This document shows, one piece after another, positions 17,463 to 25,756 of a stretch of DNA of 64,000 nucleotides. The position numbers and the translations under genes are program-made. A model generated the notes under the pieces. It did not search any database. It worked only from the letters and a program-made list of their open reading frames with translations, and was not told where the DNA came from. How positions within the stretch are numbered: position 1 is the stretch's first letter; each line of letters begins with the position of its first letter. Source of the DNA: JAFEDN01 sp963697455 (GTDB lineage: Bacteria; Pseudomonadota; Gammaproteobacteria; Coxiellales; Coxiellaceae); NCBI GenBank assembly GCA_963697455.1, contig CAVOOI010000035.1:62001-126000 (forward strand), written 5' to 3'.

Positions 17463-19235
17463 ATGACCTTGTTAATTAGCGCTCAGTCTGTTAGTAAATC
17501 CTACGGTGTAGAACCGTTATTTACGGATATTTCTTTTGGTGTTTATGAAGGTGATCGATTGGGGTTAATCGGCCCGAATGGCAGTGGTAAATCCACGCTA
17601 TTAAAAATTCTGATGGATGTGGAAGCCCCGGATAGCGGTAAAATAGTGAAAAATCGCCGCGAACATCTGGTTTATTTGCCGCAGGCGGATTCTTTCAAAG
17701 CGCATGATACTATTCAAACCATACTGTTTGGCGACTCAGCTCATCACCTCAGCGAAGCGGAATGTCATCGCCTAATTTGGGAGGTGAGCGGCGAACCCAT
17801 TTTTAGTGATCTTCAGCTAACCGCCGGGACGCTTTCTGGCGGCTGGCGAAAGCGGCTGGCAGTTGTCCAGACTTTATTGCAAAAACCTGATTTATTGCTC
17901 ATGGATGAACCTACCAATCACTTGGATTTAGAGGGCATTTTATGGTTGGAAGAGGTATTGAAAAGAGCCACTTTTGCGTTTGTGCTAGTGAGCCATGACC
18001 GTTATTTTTTAGAAAACACCGTCAATGCAATCATGGAATTAAATCGCGCCTATCTACAAGGTTATTTAAAATGTGAAGGTAATTATAGCGATTTTATCCA
18101 GCAACGCGATGAAGTGATTGCTGGGCAAATGCAACGCGAGCAAACCCTAGCAAATAAGATGCGCCGTGAACAAGAGTGGTTGCAAAGAGGACCGAAAGCG
18201 CGGACTACCAAAGCTCAGTATCGGATTGATAACGCCGAAAAATTACGCGAAGATTTGCGGAAAGTGACGGTCAGTAATGCGCAGCAACGAACCGCCGGTA
18301 TCGATTTTGATGCCACTGGACGCAAAACTAAAATCCTGTTAGAAGCACACCATGTCAAAATGTCCCGAGGTAATAAGTTGCTGTTCGCTAATTTGGATTT
18401 AAAACTTTCACCTGGTTTTTGTCTGGGATTAATGGGGAGAAATGGCAGCGGGAAAAGCACCCTATTAAATCTTTTAAAAGGTGATTTAACGCCGGACTCA
18501 GGTTCGATGGAACGTGCGAGTAATCTGCGCATCGTTACTTTTGGTCAAAAGCGCGAACAACTCAATCAAAATCAAACGTTATGGCGAGCGTTGGCTCCTG
18601 ACAGCGATAGTGTCGTATATAAAGGTGAAATCATTCATGTCGCCGCATGGGCAAAACGTTTTCTGTTTCCGCAAGATCAATTACATCAAGCCGTTTCTCG
18701 TCTTTCCGGCGGAGAACAGGCGCGAGTGTTGATTGCTAATCTAATGCTAAAACCCGCGGATATTTTGCTATTAGACGAACCCACCAATGATTTAGATATT
18801 CCAACTTTAGAAGTGCTGGAAGAAGCTTTAAGTGAATTTTCTGGGGCAATTGTGTTAATCACTCATGACCGGTATTTATTAGATCGTCTCAGTGACCAAT
18901 TATTATATTTGGACGGTCAAGGTAAAGTTGAATTTTTCGCTGATTATGCGCAGTGGCGTCAAGCGCTACAAGCGCCAACACTTGCGGCGAAGTCTATTGA
19001 TAAACCAACCCAGGATCAAAAGAAAAAAATCACTTATGAAGAGCAGAAAGAACTGAGCCGTTTGCCGAGTAAAATTCAAAAAGCTGAAACTGAACTAGAA
19101 TTTTTGCAAGCTCAATTAGCGGACCCTGCCGTGATGAATGACCGGCAGCGCTTAACGCAATTAAGCAAACAAATAGAAACCGCCAAAGTTAAAGTAGAGC
19201 AGCTCTATATTCGTTGGCAGAAATTAGAAGGATAA
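17463..19235 (+). CDS. uup: ABC-F family ATPase
   Basis: A 590-residue soluble protein with two ABC cassettes: Walker A GPNGSGKST near residue 37 and GRNGSGKST near 325; signatures LSGGW and LSGGE; Walker B LLMDEPTNHLD and LLLDEPTNDLD. A linker and a C-terminal coiled coil (RLPSKIQKAETELEFLQAQL) identify the Uup branch. ABC-F proteins act on the ribosome, and Uup also affects DNA branch processing and transposon excision. I start at ATG 17463, 45 bases into the frame, because upstream residues are not conserved-looking and overlap the palindrome region. Intact, single gene. Confidence 0.92.
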   Translation: MTLLISAQSVSKSYGVEPLFTDISFGVYEGDRLGLIGPNGSGKSTLLKILMDVEAPDSGKIVKNRREHLVYLPQADSFKAHDTIQTILFGDSAHHLSEAECHRLIWEVSGEPIFSDLQLTAGTLSGGWRKRLAVVQTLLQKPDLLLMDEPTNHLDLEGILWLEEVLKRATFAFVLVSHDRYFLENTVNAIMELNRAYLQGYLKCEGNYSDFIQQRDEVIAGQMQREQTLANKMRREQEWLQRGPKARTTKAQYRIDNAEKLREDLRKVTVSNAQQRTAGIDFDATGRKTKILLEAHHVKMSRGNKLLFANLDLKLSPGFCLGLMGRNGSGKSTLLNLLKGDLTPDSGSMERASNLRIVTFGQKREQLNQNQTLWRALAPDSDSVVYKGEIIHVAAWAKRFLFPQDQLHQAVSRLSGGEQARVLIANLMLKPADILLLDEPTNDLDIPTLEVLEEALSEFSGAIVLITHDRYLLDRLSDQLLYLDGQGKVEFFADYAQWRQALQAPTLAAKSIDKPTQDQKKKITYEEQKELSRLPSKIQKAETELEFLQAQLADPAVMNDRQRLTQLSKQIETAKVKVEQLYIRWQKLEG

Positions 19236-19292
19236 AATACCAATATAAGGTTACTCTAGGATGCCGCTATGTCATTATCGCAAAGGTGCATC

Positions 19293-19427
19293 GGCGTTAA
19301 CTTAAGGATTTTTCCCTGATTTCCCCCTTTGAAAAAGGGGGATTAAGGGGGATTTTTTTAAATAAATCCCTCCTATTCCTCCCTTTTTCAAAGGGAGGAA
19401 TAGGACGACAATCCTAAAGTTAACGCC
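19293..19427. mobile_element. MITE-like element with 18-base terminal inverted repeats
   Basis: The ends 19293-19310 (GGCGTTAACTTAAGGATT) and 19410-19427 are inverted repeats with one mismatch. Inside are two inverted copies of a C/G-rich hairpin unit: CCCCCTTT-GAA-AAAGGGGG at 19323-19341 and CCTCCCTTT-TTC-AAAGGGAGG at 19378-19398, each extended by a second C/G block. The 135-bp unit has no coding capacity. A related hairpin occurs at 55711. It lies in the gap between uup and nfeD. Confidence 0.65.
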
Positions 19428-19501
19428 TTTGCACAAAGGCAGGAATCTAGGCTCTTCTCTGGCATATTGGTAGAATTGCCTTCATAAACAAGGAATGTGA
19501 A

Positions 19502-20806
19502 ATGAAATTACGGTCTATCTTTTGGATTTTAGCGATCTGGTTGATTGCACCAGTGGCATTGTCAGCACCTCCGGCTGCGGTCATGTTAAAAATAAACGGC
19601 GCTATTGGCCCTGCCACGCAAGATTTTATTCATCGCGGTTTGACCCAGGCAGTAACAGAAAAGGCTCCCGTCATTATTCTGCAAATAGATACTCCCGGTG
19701 GTTTAAGTGATTCTATGCGCAGAATTATCCAAGATATTCTGGCATCGCCAATTCCGGTGTTGGGATATGTTGCGCCCAGTGGAGCGCGTGCCGCCAGTGC
19801 GGGAACTTACATTTTATATGCTAGTCATATTGCCGCCATGGCTCCCGGCACTAATTTAGGAGCGGCCAGCCCGGTCAGTATGGGCATGCCGAGTAGTGAA
19901 AGTAAAAGCCAGTCCACGGAAGAATTAAAAACCATGCATGATGCGCAGGCTTATATTCGCAGCTTAGCCGAATTGCGTCATCGGAACGCTGCTTGGGCAG
20001 AGTTGGCGGTCAGTAAAGCCGCCAGCTTGAGCGCGGAACAAGCATTACAGCAAAAGGTGATCGACATAATAGCGGTCAGTCCTACCGATTTGTTATCCCG
20101 AGCCGATGGCAAAATGGTTCTGTTAGGGGGCCAAATGCAACCCATCCACAGCCAAGGACTGGAAATACACACGCTGCCCTCCGATTGGCGGACTCGATTT
20201 TTAGCGACGATTACTAATCCCAGTGTGGCATACATATTATTAATCATTGGCGTCTATGGCTTATTCTTTGAATTCATGAGCCCAGGCTTCATCATGCCCG
20301 GCGTCGTTGGTGTCATTGCATTATTGATGGCATTATATGCTTTTCAGTTACTGCCAATTGATTATGCCGGTTTAGCGTTAATGATTGCCGGTTTAGGATT
20401 TATAATCGCAGAGATTTTTTTCCCTACTTTTGGCGCTTTAGGAATTGGTGGCGCGATTGCGTTCGCAGCGGGTTCTATCATGCTGATGAAACCCGCCGCG
20501 GCAGGTTTTAAGCTACCTATTTCGTTAATCGTTACGGTAACATCGGTATCGGTGTTATTTTTTTTAGGTATTATGGGAGTGGCTATTCGCTCTCGCCGCC
20601 GCCCTATCGTGACTGGTCGTGAAGGCATGATTGGTCAAATTGGCGAAGTGGCCATCGATCAAGGTGACGTTTGGATTCACGTTGCTGGAGAACGCTGGCG
20701 GATGGAGGGCGATCAACATTTACAGCATGGGCAGCGAGTTAAAGTCATCGGTGTTCGAGGACTTAAACTATTGGTTAAACCCGTATCATCATCTAAGGAG
20801 AGTTGA
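19502..20806 (+). CDS. NfeD-like membrane protein with ClpP/SppA-type serine protease domain
   Basis: The 434-residue protein has a signal peptide (WILAIWLIAPVALSAPP) and an N-terminal protease domain of the SppA/ClpP class (IILQIDTPGGLSDSMRRI, then SGARAASAGTYILYAS with the likely nucleophile Ser). It ends with four to five membrane segments and an OB-fold domain (GREGMIGQIGEVAIDQGDVWIHVAGERWR). Full-length NfeD homologues are partners of SPFH proteins and cleave them. The slipin gene follows 3 bases after its stop, which fits that pairing. Confidence 0.88.
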   Translation: MKLRSIFWILAIWLIAPVALSAPPAAVMLKINGAIGPATQDFIHRGLTQAVTEKAPVIILQIDTPGGLSDSMRRIIQDILASPIPVLGYVAPSGARAASAGTYILYASHIAAMAPGTNLGAASPVSMGMPSSESKSQSTEELKTMHDAQAYIRSLAELRHRNAAWAELAVSKAASLSAEQALQQKVIDIIAVSPTDLLSRADGKMVLLGGQMQPIHSQGLEIHTLPSDWRTRFLATITNPSVAYILLIIGVYGLFFEFMSPGFIMPGVVGVIALLMALYAFQLLPIDYAGLALMIAGLGFIIAEIFFPTFGALGIGGAIAFAAGSIMLMKPAAAGFKLPISLIVTVTSVSVLFFLGIMGVAIRSRRRPIVTGREGMIGQIGEVAIDQGDVWIHVAGERWRMEGDQHLQHGQRVKVIGVRGLKLLVKPVSSSKES

Positions 20807-20809
20807 AAT

Positions 20810-21568
20810 ATGAATATGACGCATGTTTTTTTATATGTGGTTATTGCGCTAGTAGTGATTATTTTATTTATGGCGATCAATGTACTGAGAGAATATGAGC
20901 GCGGCGTAATTTTTATGCTAGGCCGGTTTTGGAAAGTAAAAGGGCCGGGATTAATTATAGTTATCCCGATCGTTCAGCAAATGGTGCGCGTACAATTACG
21001 CACGGTGGTCATGGACGTTGCCACCCAAGATGTTATTTCTCGCGATAATGTTTCAGTGCGGGTTAACGCCGTCATTTATTTTCGCGTCGTCGATCCAGAA
21101 AAATGCATTATTCAGGTAGAAGATTTTTATGAAGCCACCAGCCAACTGGCGCAAACTACTTTGCGATCAGTGTTGGGTCAACATGAATTAGACCAAATGT
21201 TGGCAGAACGTGAAATGTTGAACAACAGCATTCAATCTATTTTAGACAAGTCTACCGACGCTTGGGGAATCAAAGTAACCGCCGTTGAAATCAAGCGTGT
21301 AGACTTGGATGAAAGCATGATCCGCGCCATCGGCCGGCAAGCCGAGGCTGAACGCGAACGGCGCGCCAAGGTAATCCATGCGGAAGGCGAATTACAGGCA
21401 TCTACGAAGTTACTAGAAGCCGCGATGGTATTGTCTCAGCAGCCACAAGCGATTCAGTTACGCTATTTGCAAACTTTAGTTGATATTGCCGGAGAAAAAA
21501 GTTCAACCATCGTTTTCCCGTTGCCGATTGATTTACTAGGAATATTAACCTCAAAGTTAAAACAATAA
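20810..21568 (+). CDS. SPFH/band 7 slipin-type membrane protein
   Basis: A 252-residue protein with one N-terminal membrane helix (FLYVVIALVVIILFMAINVL). The SPFH domain follows: REYERGVIFMLGRFWKVKGPGLIIVIP, TQDVISRDNVSVRVNAVIYFRV, TTLRSVLGQHELDQMLAERE. A helical segment RQAEAERERRAKVIHAEGE completes the bacterial stomatin/slipin pattern. It forms oligomers in membrane microdomains and is the usual partner and substrate of NfeD, encoded just upstream. Confidence 0.92.
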   Translation: MNMTHVFLYVVIALVVIILFMAINVLREYERGVIFMLGRFWKVKGPGLIIVIPIVQQMVRVQLRTVVMDVATQDVISRDNVSVRVNAVIYFRVVDPEKCIIQVEDFYEATSQLAQTTLRSVLGQHELDQMLAEREMLNNSIQSILDKSTDAWGIKVTAVEIKRVDLDESMIRAIGRQAEAERERRAKVIHAEGELQASTKLLEAAMVLSQQPQAIQLRYLQTLVDIAGEKSSTIVFPLPIDLLGILTSKLKQ

Positions 21569-21691
21569 AAATTATATTTTATATTAATTGTAACCATTTG
21601 ATAAAATAAGTTTTATTTCGGCAGTTAAAATGTATCGAAATTTACCTTTTTTGCTATTTAATTGATCTTTTGAATGTAGTATACTTATCTT

Positions 21692-21889
21692 ATGGCTATT
21701 AAAACATCTACCTTTGGTGGGGTCAGTTTAACTGGCGATGCCGCGAAAGCGTTTAAAAAGCAATTTCTTACTCCGAAGGCAAAACCAAACCCTTTGGCGC
21801 AATCTTCCTTGGAAAAGGGAAGATTGATGCTGCGAGAACTTCGCGAAAATGGTTATATAATAGCTAATCCCAAGAAAAAAATGGATTAA
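21692..21889 (+). CDS. Small protein, possible antitoxin of the GNAT gene
   Basis: A 65-residue basic protein (FGGVSLTGDAAKAFKKQFLTPKAKPNPLAQSSLEKGRLMLRELRENGY) that ends 10 bases before a GNAT acetyltransferase. Size, spacing and order resemble a toxin-antitoxin pair, but there is no ribbon-helix-helix motif such as that of TacA-type antitoxins. I do not recognise a named family. The gene is preceded by an AT-rich 120-base region likely to hold the promoter of both genes. Confidence 0.6.
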   Translation: MAIKTSTFGGVSLTGDAAKAFKKQFLTPKAKPNPLAQSSLEKGRLMLRELRENGYIIANPKKKMD

Positions 21890-21899
21890 GAGCTTTGGA

Positions 21900-22433
21900 A
21901 TGTCTTTAACAAACCTTTATATCAGAGAATTGCAGCAGGCGGATAAATCAAACAGCCTATCATTAGGCAAGCAAGAATATACACCCCTTAAAACATTTTT
22001 AAAGAAAGCTGCTTTAGAGTTTCATCTCGATAACGTCGCTAAAACTTATGTACTTGTAGATAAGGGAGCGCCGCCTCGAATTTGGGGCTATGCAACGTTG
22101 ATGTGTAGCGAAATTACCCTTAATGGCTTAAAGCGTCTAGGCGAAAGTAGAAATTATAAACATTATGATACTTTTCCAGCAATAAAATTGGCGAGGCTAG
22201 CGGTTGATAAATCATTACAAGGTCAAGGATATGGAGCATTGCTAGTTAATGCCGCAATAGCGATTGCTAAGGATTACATTATGCCCAATGTGGGATGCAG
22301 GTTTTTTATGGTGGATTCAAAACGTGATGCAATTAACTTTTATGAAAGAGTGGGATTTACACTTTTGGATGCTCAAGAAAATCAAGAAAATCAAAATCCT
22401 TTGATGTTTCTGGATTTACATAAAATTAGTTAG
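21900..22433 (+). CDS. GNAT-family N-acetyltransferase
   Basis: The 177-residue protein has the GNAT core. VYVLV-like strands (AKTYVLVDKGAPPRIWGYATL) are followed by the acetyl-CoA loop region IKLARLAVDKSLQGQGYGALLVNAAIAIAKD (Q-G-x-G-Y-G-A), and then FFMVDSKRDAINFYERVGFTLL. This layout and the LARLAVD signature match the acetyltransferases that act as toxins on aminoacyl-tRNA (TacT/AtaT type), but general GNATs share them. Cotranscription with a 65-residue basic protein supports a toxin-antitoxin reading without proving it. Confidence 0.82.
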   Translation: MSLTNLYIRELQQADKSNSLSLGKQEYTPLKTFLKKAALEFHLDNVAKTYVLVDKGAPPRIWGYATLMCSEITLNGLKRLGESRNYKHYDTFPAIKLARLAVDKSLQGQGYGALLVNAAIAIAKDYIMPNVGCRFFMVDSKRDAINFYERVGFTLLDAQENQENQNPLMFLDLHKIS

Positions 22434-22558
22434 GCTCGCGCTTTATTCGTAGACATTGCTGCTAAGATAACCGTGCCAGGGTCCCTGCGTATTTTCTGAG
22501 CTCACGAATAGCTGCTCCTTTGCGCGCGATAGGAGTTCACAAAGAATTGTCGGTTAGA

Positions 22559-22598
22559 TAATACGAGAAGTTGACATATATGACAACTTCTCGTATTA
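22559..22598. repeat. 40-bp near-perfect palindrome between convergent genes
   Basis: TAATACGAGAAGTTG (22559-22573) pairs with 22584-22598. The centre A-CATATATG-A is itself palindromic except for one A:A position on each side. There is no T-tract. It lies in a 233-base gap between the GNAT gene and the end of sbcB. The rest of the gap shows no coding signal. The layout recalls the long palindromes at the DUF4143 ATPase genes. Confidence 0.65.
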
Positions 22599-22666
22599 GG
22601 CCCCGGTGAGTGATAGACCCGCTATTACTTGACGGTTTTTTTAAACAGATGCCATTGCGTGAACAT

Positions 22667-24052
22667 TCACGAATAATAGTTAGAGAATTCGGTCAATAAG
22701 GCGTGTTGATCTGGAGATAAGCTGGAATTTTTTAAGGTCACTAATTCTGCCAGAGCTTTTGGAATAGTAAGTTTATATTGTCCCCGATAGTCAATGGGGG
22801 GGCCTTCCGAGCTATGGGTAGCTTTCAAAGTATAGTCCTTGAATAGATCTTGTTCTGCAACGGTTAAATGATTTAAAAAATGTCTTCCCATAATCCGCAG
22901 GGCTTGCTCTCGATGAATTGGGTTGGGGAATTGTGCGGCAACCTGCATTTTTTTAGCAGCCGGTGCTTGATGGAATTTTTGCAGCAATATTTTCTCCGCA
23001 TCATTGGAAAAGCCAATCTCATACAGGGCGGCGTCTGCGTCAATGTTCAAAACTTTTGGATAAGTGTATTGACGATGATAAGCACCGATAGTCATTAGTT
23101 TTTCAGGATTTTCGCGAAGCCAAATTTTGTTTTTTTCACTTAAATGTTGCCGGTCTGGAGATAATTTGGTGAGATAGCGCGGTTTCATCGGCAATAATAA
23201 TTCACTTTCCGCAGGTTTTTTACGAATCACATAATTCTGCGCAGTGATATCTTCACAGTCTAAACGTAACCAGAGATTTTGATTTTTATAGTGATCATGT
23301 TGGCCCAAGTGCAATACCGGCGCTAAATAATTACATTTTGCGCCAAATTTACCATCCACTAATAAGGCTTCTCTGTAGGGTTGCTGGTTAATTGTGAAAG
23401 CAGTATTCAACTGTGCGCTACGGCTTAAGTCAGTTTCTTTATTGAAATAACCAATGAGATAGTCCCACATCTCCCGTTTTTGAATAAACTTCTTTGCTAG
23501 AGCCAATGTAGCGGTCACATCCACCATGGCTGTGTGCGCTTGCCCTTGCGCTAACTGATTTGCTTCGCTTAACTTTTCTAATTTTAAACTGATTTGTTGA
23601 TTATGCTGTGGCCAATGGGCCAAAGCATCAGGATTAAATAAATAGTACATTACCGTGAGTGGATATAAATCCATTCGTGAACAGGATTGAGCAAATTGAT
23701 GAGAGTAGGGTGGCAGTAAGTTTCGATAAAATGAAAAACGTAGAAATTCATCGTCAAATCCTAAAGTGTTATAACCTAAGCTGATAGTTCCAGGCGAATT
23801 AAGTAGTTTATGGATCTGAATAATAGCTGAATATTCATCTATACCATTTTGACTTTGCTCTATCCCAATCCGATGCGTGATAATGGCGGCTGGCGCGGGA
23901 ATAACATCGCAATTCAGTTTAACATTCATTTCATAACGTTCTATTTCGTTAAGTTCTAAATCAGTACGGATTGCCGCGAATTGCAATACTTGATCAAAGC
24001 AGGGATTTAAGCCGGTGGTTTCGATATCATAGAACAGATAAGTTTTTTTCAT
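22667..24052 (-). CDS. sbcB: Exodeoxyribonuclease I
   Basis: The 461-residue product matches SbcB. It has a DEDDh exonuclease domain with FYDIETTGLNP at residues 7-17, GYNTLGFDDEFLRFSFYRN near 95, and HTAMVDVTATLALAK. The SH3-like and C-terminal helical domains follow (YLAPVLHLGQHD, PLLPMKPRYL-like). It digests single-stranded DNA 3' to 5' and takes part in recombination and mismatch repair. Its ATG directly abuts the stop of the upstream cation transporter gene (24053), so the two are co-transcribed. Length is normal. Confidence 0.93.
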   Translation of the reverse strand: MKKTYLFYDIETTGLNPCFDQVLQFAAIRTDLELNEIERYEMNVKLNCDVIPAPAAIITHRIGIEQSQNGIDEYSAIIQIHKLLNSPGTISLGYNTLGFDDEFLRFSFYRNLLPPYSHQFAQSCSRMDLYPLTVMYYLFNPDALAHWPQHNQQISLKLEKLSEANQLAQGQAHTAMVDVTATLALAKKFIQKREMWDYLIGYFNKETDLSRSAQLNTAFTINQQPYREALLVDGKFGAKCNYLAPVLHLGQHDHYKNQNLWLRLDCEDITAQNYVIRKKPAESELLLPMKPRYLTKLSPDRQHLSEKNKIWLRENPEKLMTIGAYHRQYTYPKVLNIDADAALYEIGFSNDAEKILLQKFHQAPAAKKMQVAAQFPNPIHREQALRIMGRHFLNHLTVAEQDLFKDYTLKATHSSEGPPIDYRGQYKLTIPKALAELVTLKNSSLSPDQHALLTEFSNYYS

Positions 24053-25195
24053 TTAAACCCTTGCTAGCAATTTTAAGGAAGCAACATGCGGCAAAAATGG
24101 TAAAGTTTTACCGTAAATATTGTGCATTTCGGGCCACTGCGTTGCTGGCACTGCATTATATGGCCAACAGATCTCCAAATAAATTTGACCGTTGCAATAA
24201 TGAATATCAATCTTTTCAATTTGTTGATATCCAGGCAGGTCTTGCCAGTATTGCTGTAATTGCGCGGTTATTTCTGGACGGGTAGGTAAACTTAAGTTGG
24301 GTTGGCTGGTTTCATCATTTTCAGGATCAATATGCACAATCACATCTGCGACTTCAGGAAAAATTTTTAATAATTGCTCATGAACTTTTTCGCCGATATG
24401 ATGGCCTTCCGAGACGCTGATCAATGGGTTTACCAAGATGTGGGCGTCAATAAATACCTTCCCGCCATGTGAACGAGTGCGTAATTGATGAATTGAAACC
24501 ACTCCGGGAACAGTTTGGATGCATTTTTTGATCTCTTCGAGCATTGTTTCATCCACGCCGGTGTCAATTAATTCCAACATCCCGCGGAAAAATAGCCTTA
24601 TTCCCGAGTAAATAATCACTACCCCGATAATGCCGGCACTGATATTGTCCGCATAGGGTATTCCAAAAATATTGGCCGTGGCGCTGATCAGCACTAATGC
24701 TGATACCCAAACATCGCTGCGATTATGATACGCGTTAGTAATCAGCAAATTAGAATGGATGATTTTCCCTTTGGTCAAAGTGTAACGGTATAACCACTCT
24801 TTTACAGCTATTGAAATCAGGGCGGCTATAATAACCGGAGCGCTATAAATTGTGGCTAATGTTTCTTGTTGAATGTGCTGGTAAGTATTATAGATGATGG
24901 ATCCGCCCACCATTAATAATATGATGGCGATAACCATGGCGGCTAAGGTTTCAATCCGTTTGTGCCCATAAGGATGATCTTTATCCGGCATTTTGCCGCC
25001 CATTTTAGCGGCAATCAGTATCAACGAGTCACCGATCAAATCAGAGAATGAATGAATTCCGTCTGCTAGCAGGGCGTGGGAGTGGGCTAAATATCCAACG
25101 ATGATTTTTAAAAACCCTAAAGTCACATCCATTGCGGTGTTGACTATCGTCACCCGTTTTGCAGTTTCATACCGTTGTTGTTCTTGGCCAGCCAT
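24053..25195 (-). CDS. Cation diffusion facilitator (FieF-like metal efflux)
   Basis: A 380-residue protein with six membrane segments and the CDF metal-site pattern: SHALLADGIHSFSDLIGDS in helix 2 and NAYHNRSDVWVS in helix 5. A cytoplasmic domain follows (VPGVVSIHQLRTRSHGGKVFIDAHILVNP and EVADVIVHIDPENDE). It would export Zn or Fe with proton exchange. An additional C-terminal segment of about 70 residues goes beyond the usual 300-residue FieF. It precedes sbcB with no gap. Confidence 0.88.
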   Translation of the reverse strand: MAGQEQQRYETAKRVTIVNTAMDVTLGFLKIIVGYLAHSHALLADGIHSFSDLIGDSLILIAAKMGGKMPDKDHPYGHKRIETLAAMVIAIILLMVGGSIIYNTYQHIQQETLATIYSAPVIIAALISIAVKEWLYRYTLTKGKIIHSNLLITNAYHNRSDVWVSALVLISATANIFGIPYADNISAGIIGVVIIYSGIRLFFRGMLELIDTGVDETMLEEIKKCIQTVPGVVSIHQLRTRSHGGKVFIDAHILVNPLISVSEGHHIGEKVHEQLLKIFPEVADVIVHIDPENDETSQPNLSLPTRPEITAQLQQYWQDLPGYQQIEKIDIHYCNGQIYLEICWPYNAVPATQWPEMHNIYGKTLPFLPHVASLKLLARV

Positions 25196-25265
25196 AGCAT
25201 TCTCGGAGGAGCAATCGCGCCATAAGTTATTAATTCATAGATAGCATAAATGAATCTATTTGAAA

Positions 25266-25294
25266 TTGCTAAGGTTTGAAATATATAGTACAAT
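25266..25294 (+). promoter_or_regulatory. Likely promoter of the suf operon
   Basis: TTGCTA (25266-25271) and TACAAT (25289-25294) are 17 bases apart, about 30 bases before the Rrf2 regulator start. A TTGAAATATATAG stretch overlaps it and could hold the regulator site, but I cannot define a clear operator. Confidence 0.45.
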
Positions 25295-25323
25295 ATCAGT
25301 CCTGTTTAACCATTTTGGACTTT

Positions 25324-25746
25324 ATGTTAAAAATCAGTAAATTAGCTGATTATAGCTTTATTATTTTAAACGATTTGGCTGCTGAACCGGAGCGTTGTTA
25401 TAGCGCTGCGGTACTGGCTGGCAGAACGGGGATTGCCTTGCCTACCGTCAGCAAGCTGCTGAAATTACTCAATGAGGCTGGATTAATAATATCTAGCCGC
25501 GGCGCCAGTGGGGGATACCGTCTGGTTAAAGACCCGCAACAGCTTAGTTTAAGCGAAGTCATTGCTGCAGTAGATGGTGTGCCTGCGATCACGGAATGTT
25601 GTCAGGCTGATAATGGTTGTGTTTATGATGCTCGCTGTACTTTGCGCAGCAATTGGCAATATATCAATCGTTTGATGATGGATGTCTTAAATCAATTTAC
25701 CCTAGCTGATTTAAAGCGCCCTTTGGCGATCAAATTAAAAAGCTGA
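25324..25746 (+). CDS. Rrf2-family regulator of the suf operon
   Basis: A 140-residue protein starting at ATG 25324. The frame is open from a TTG at 25276, but that codon lies in the promoter. The winged helix KLADYSFIILNDLA...RTGIALPTVSKLLKLLNEAGLI, then SSRGASGGYRL, is typical of Rrf2. ECCQADNGCVYDARC supplies three spaced cysteines for an Fe-S cluster, as in IscR and the SUF-specific regulator family. It heads the operon sufB-sufT and should sense cluster supply. Confidence 0.9.
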   Translation: MLKISKLADYSFIILNDLAAEPERCYSAAVLAGRTGIALPTVSKLLKLLNEAGLIISSRGASGGYRLVKDPQQLSLSEVIAAVDGVPAITECCQADNGCVYDARCTLRSNWQYINRLMMDVLNQFTLADLKRPLAIKLKS

Positions 25747-25756
25747 GATAAAAGAC

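Noticed and set aside
17194..17479. Two short overlapping open frames with repeated 'YSEN' and 'TPKMS' peptides
   Set aside because: They translate the palindromic repeats upstream of the DUF4143 gene; the repeated peptides are a by-product of the DNA repeats, not protein.
22880..24285. Plus-strand frames opposite sbcB and the cation transporter
   Set aside because: They mirror well-conserved minus-strand genes and have no recognisable domains.
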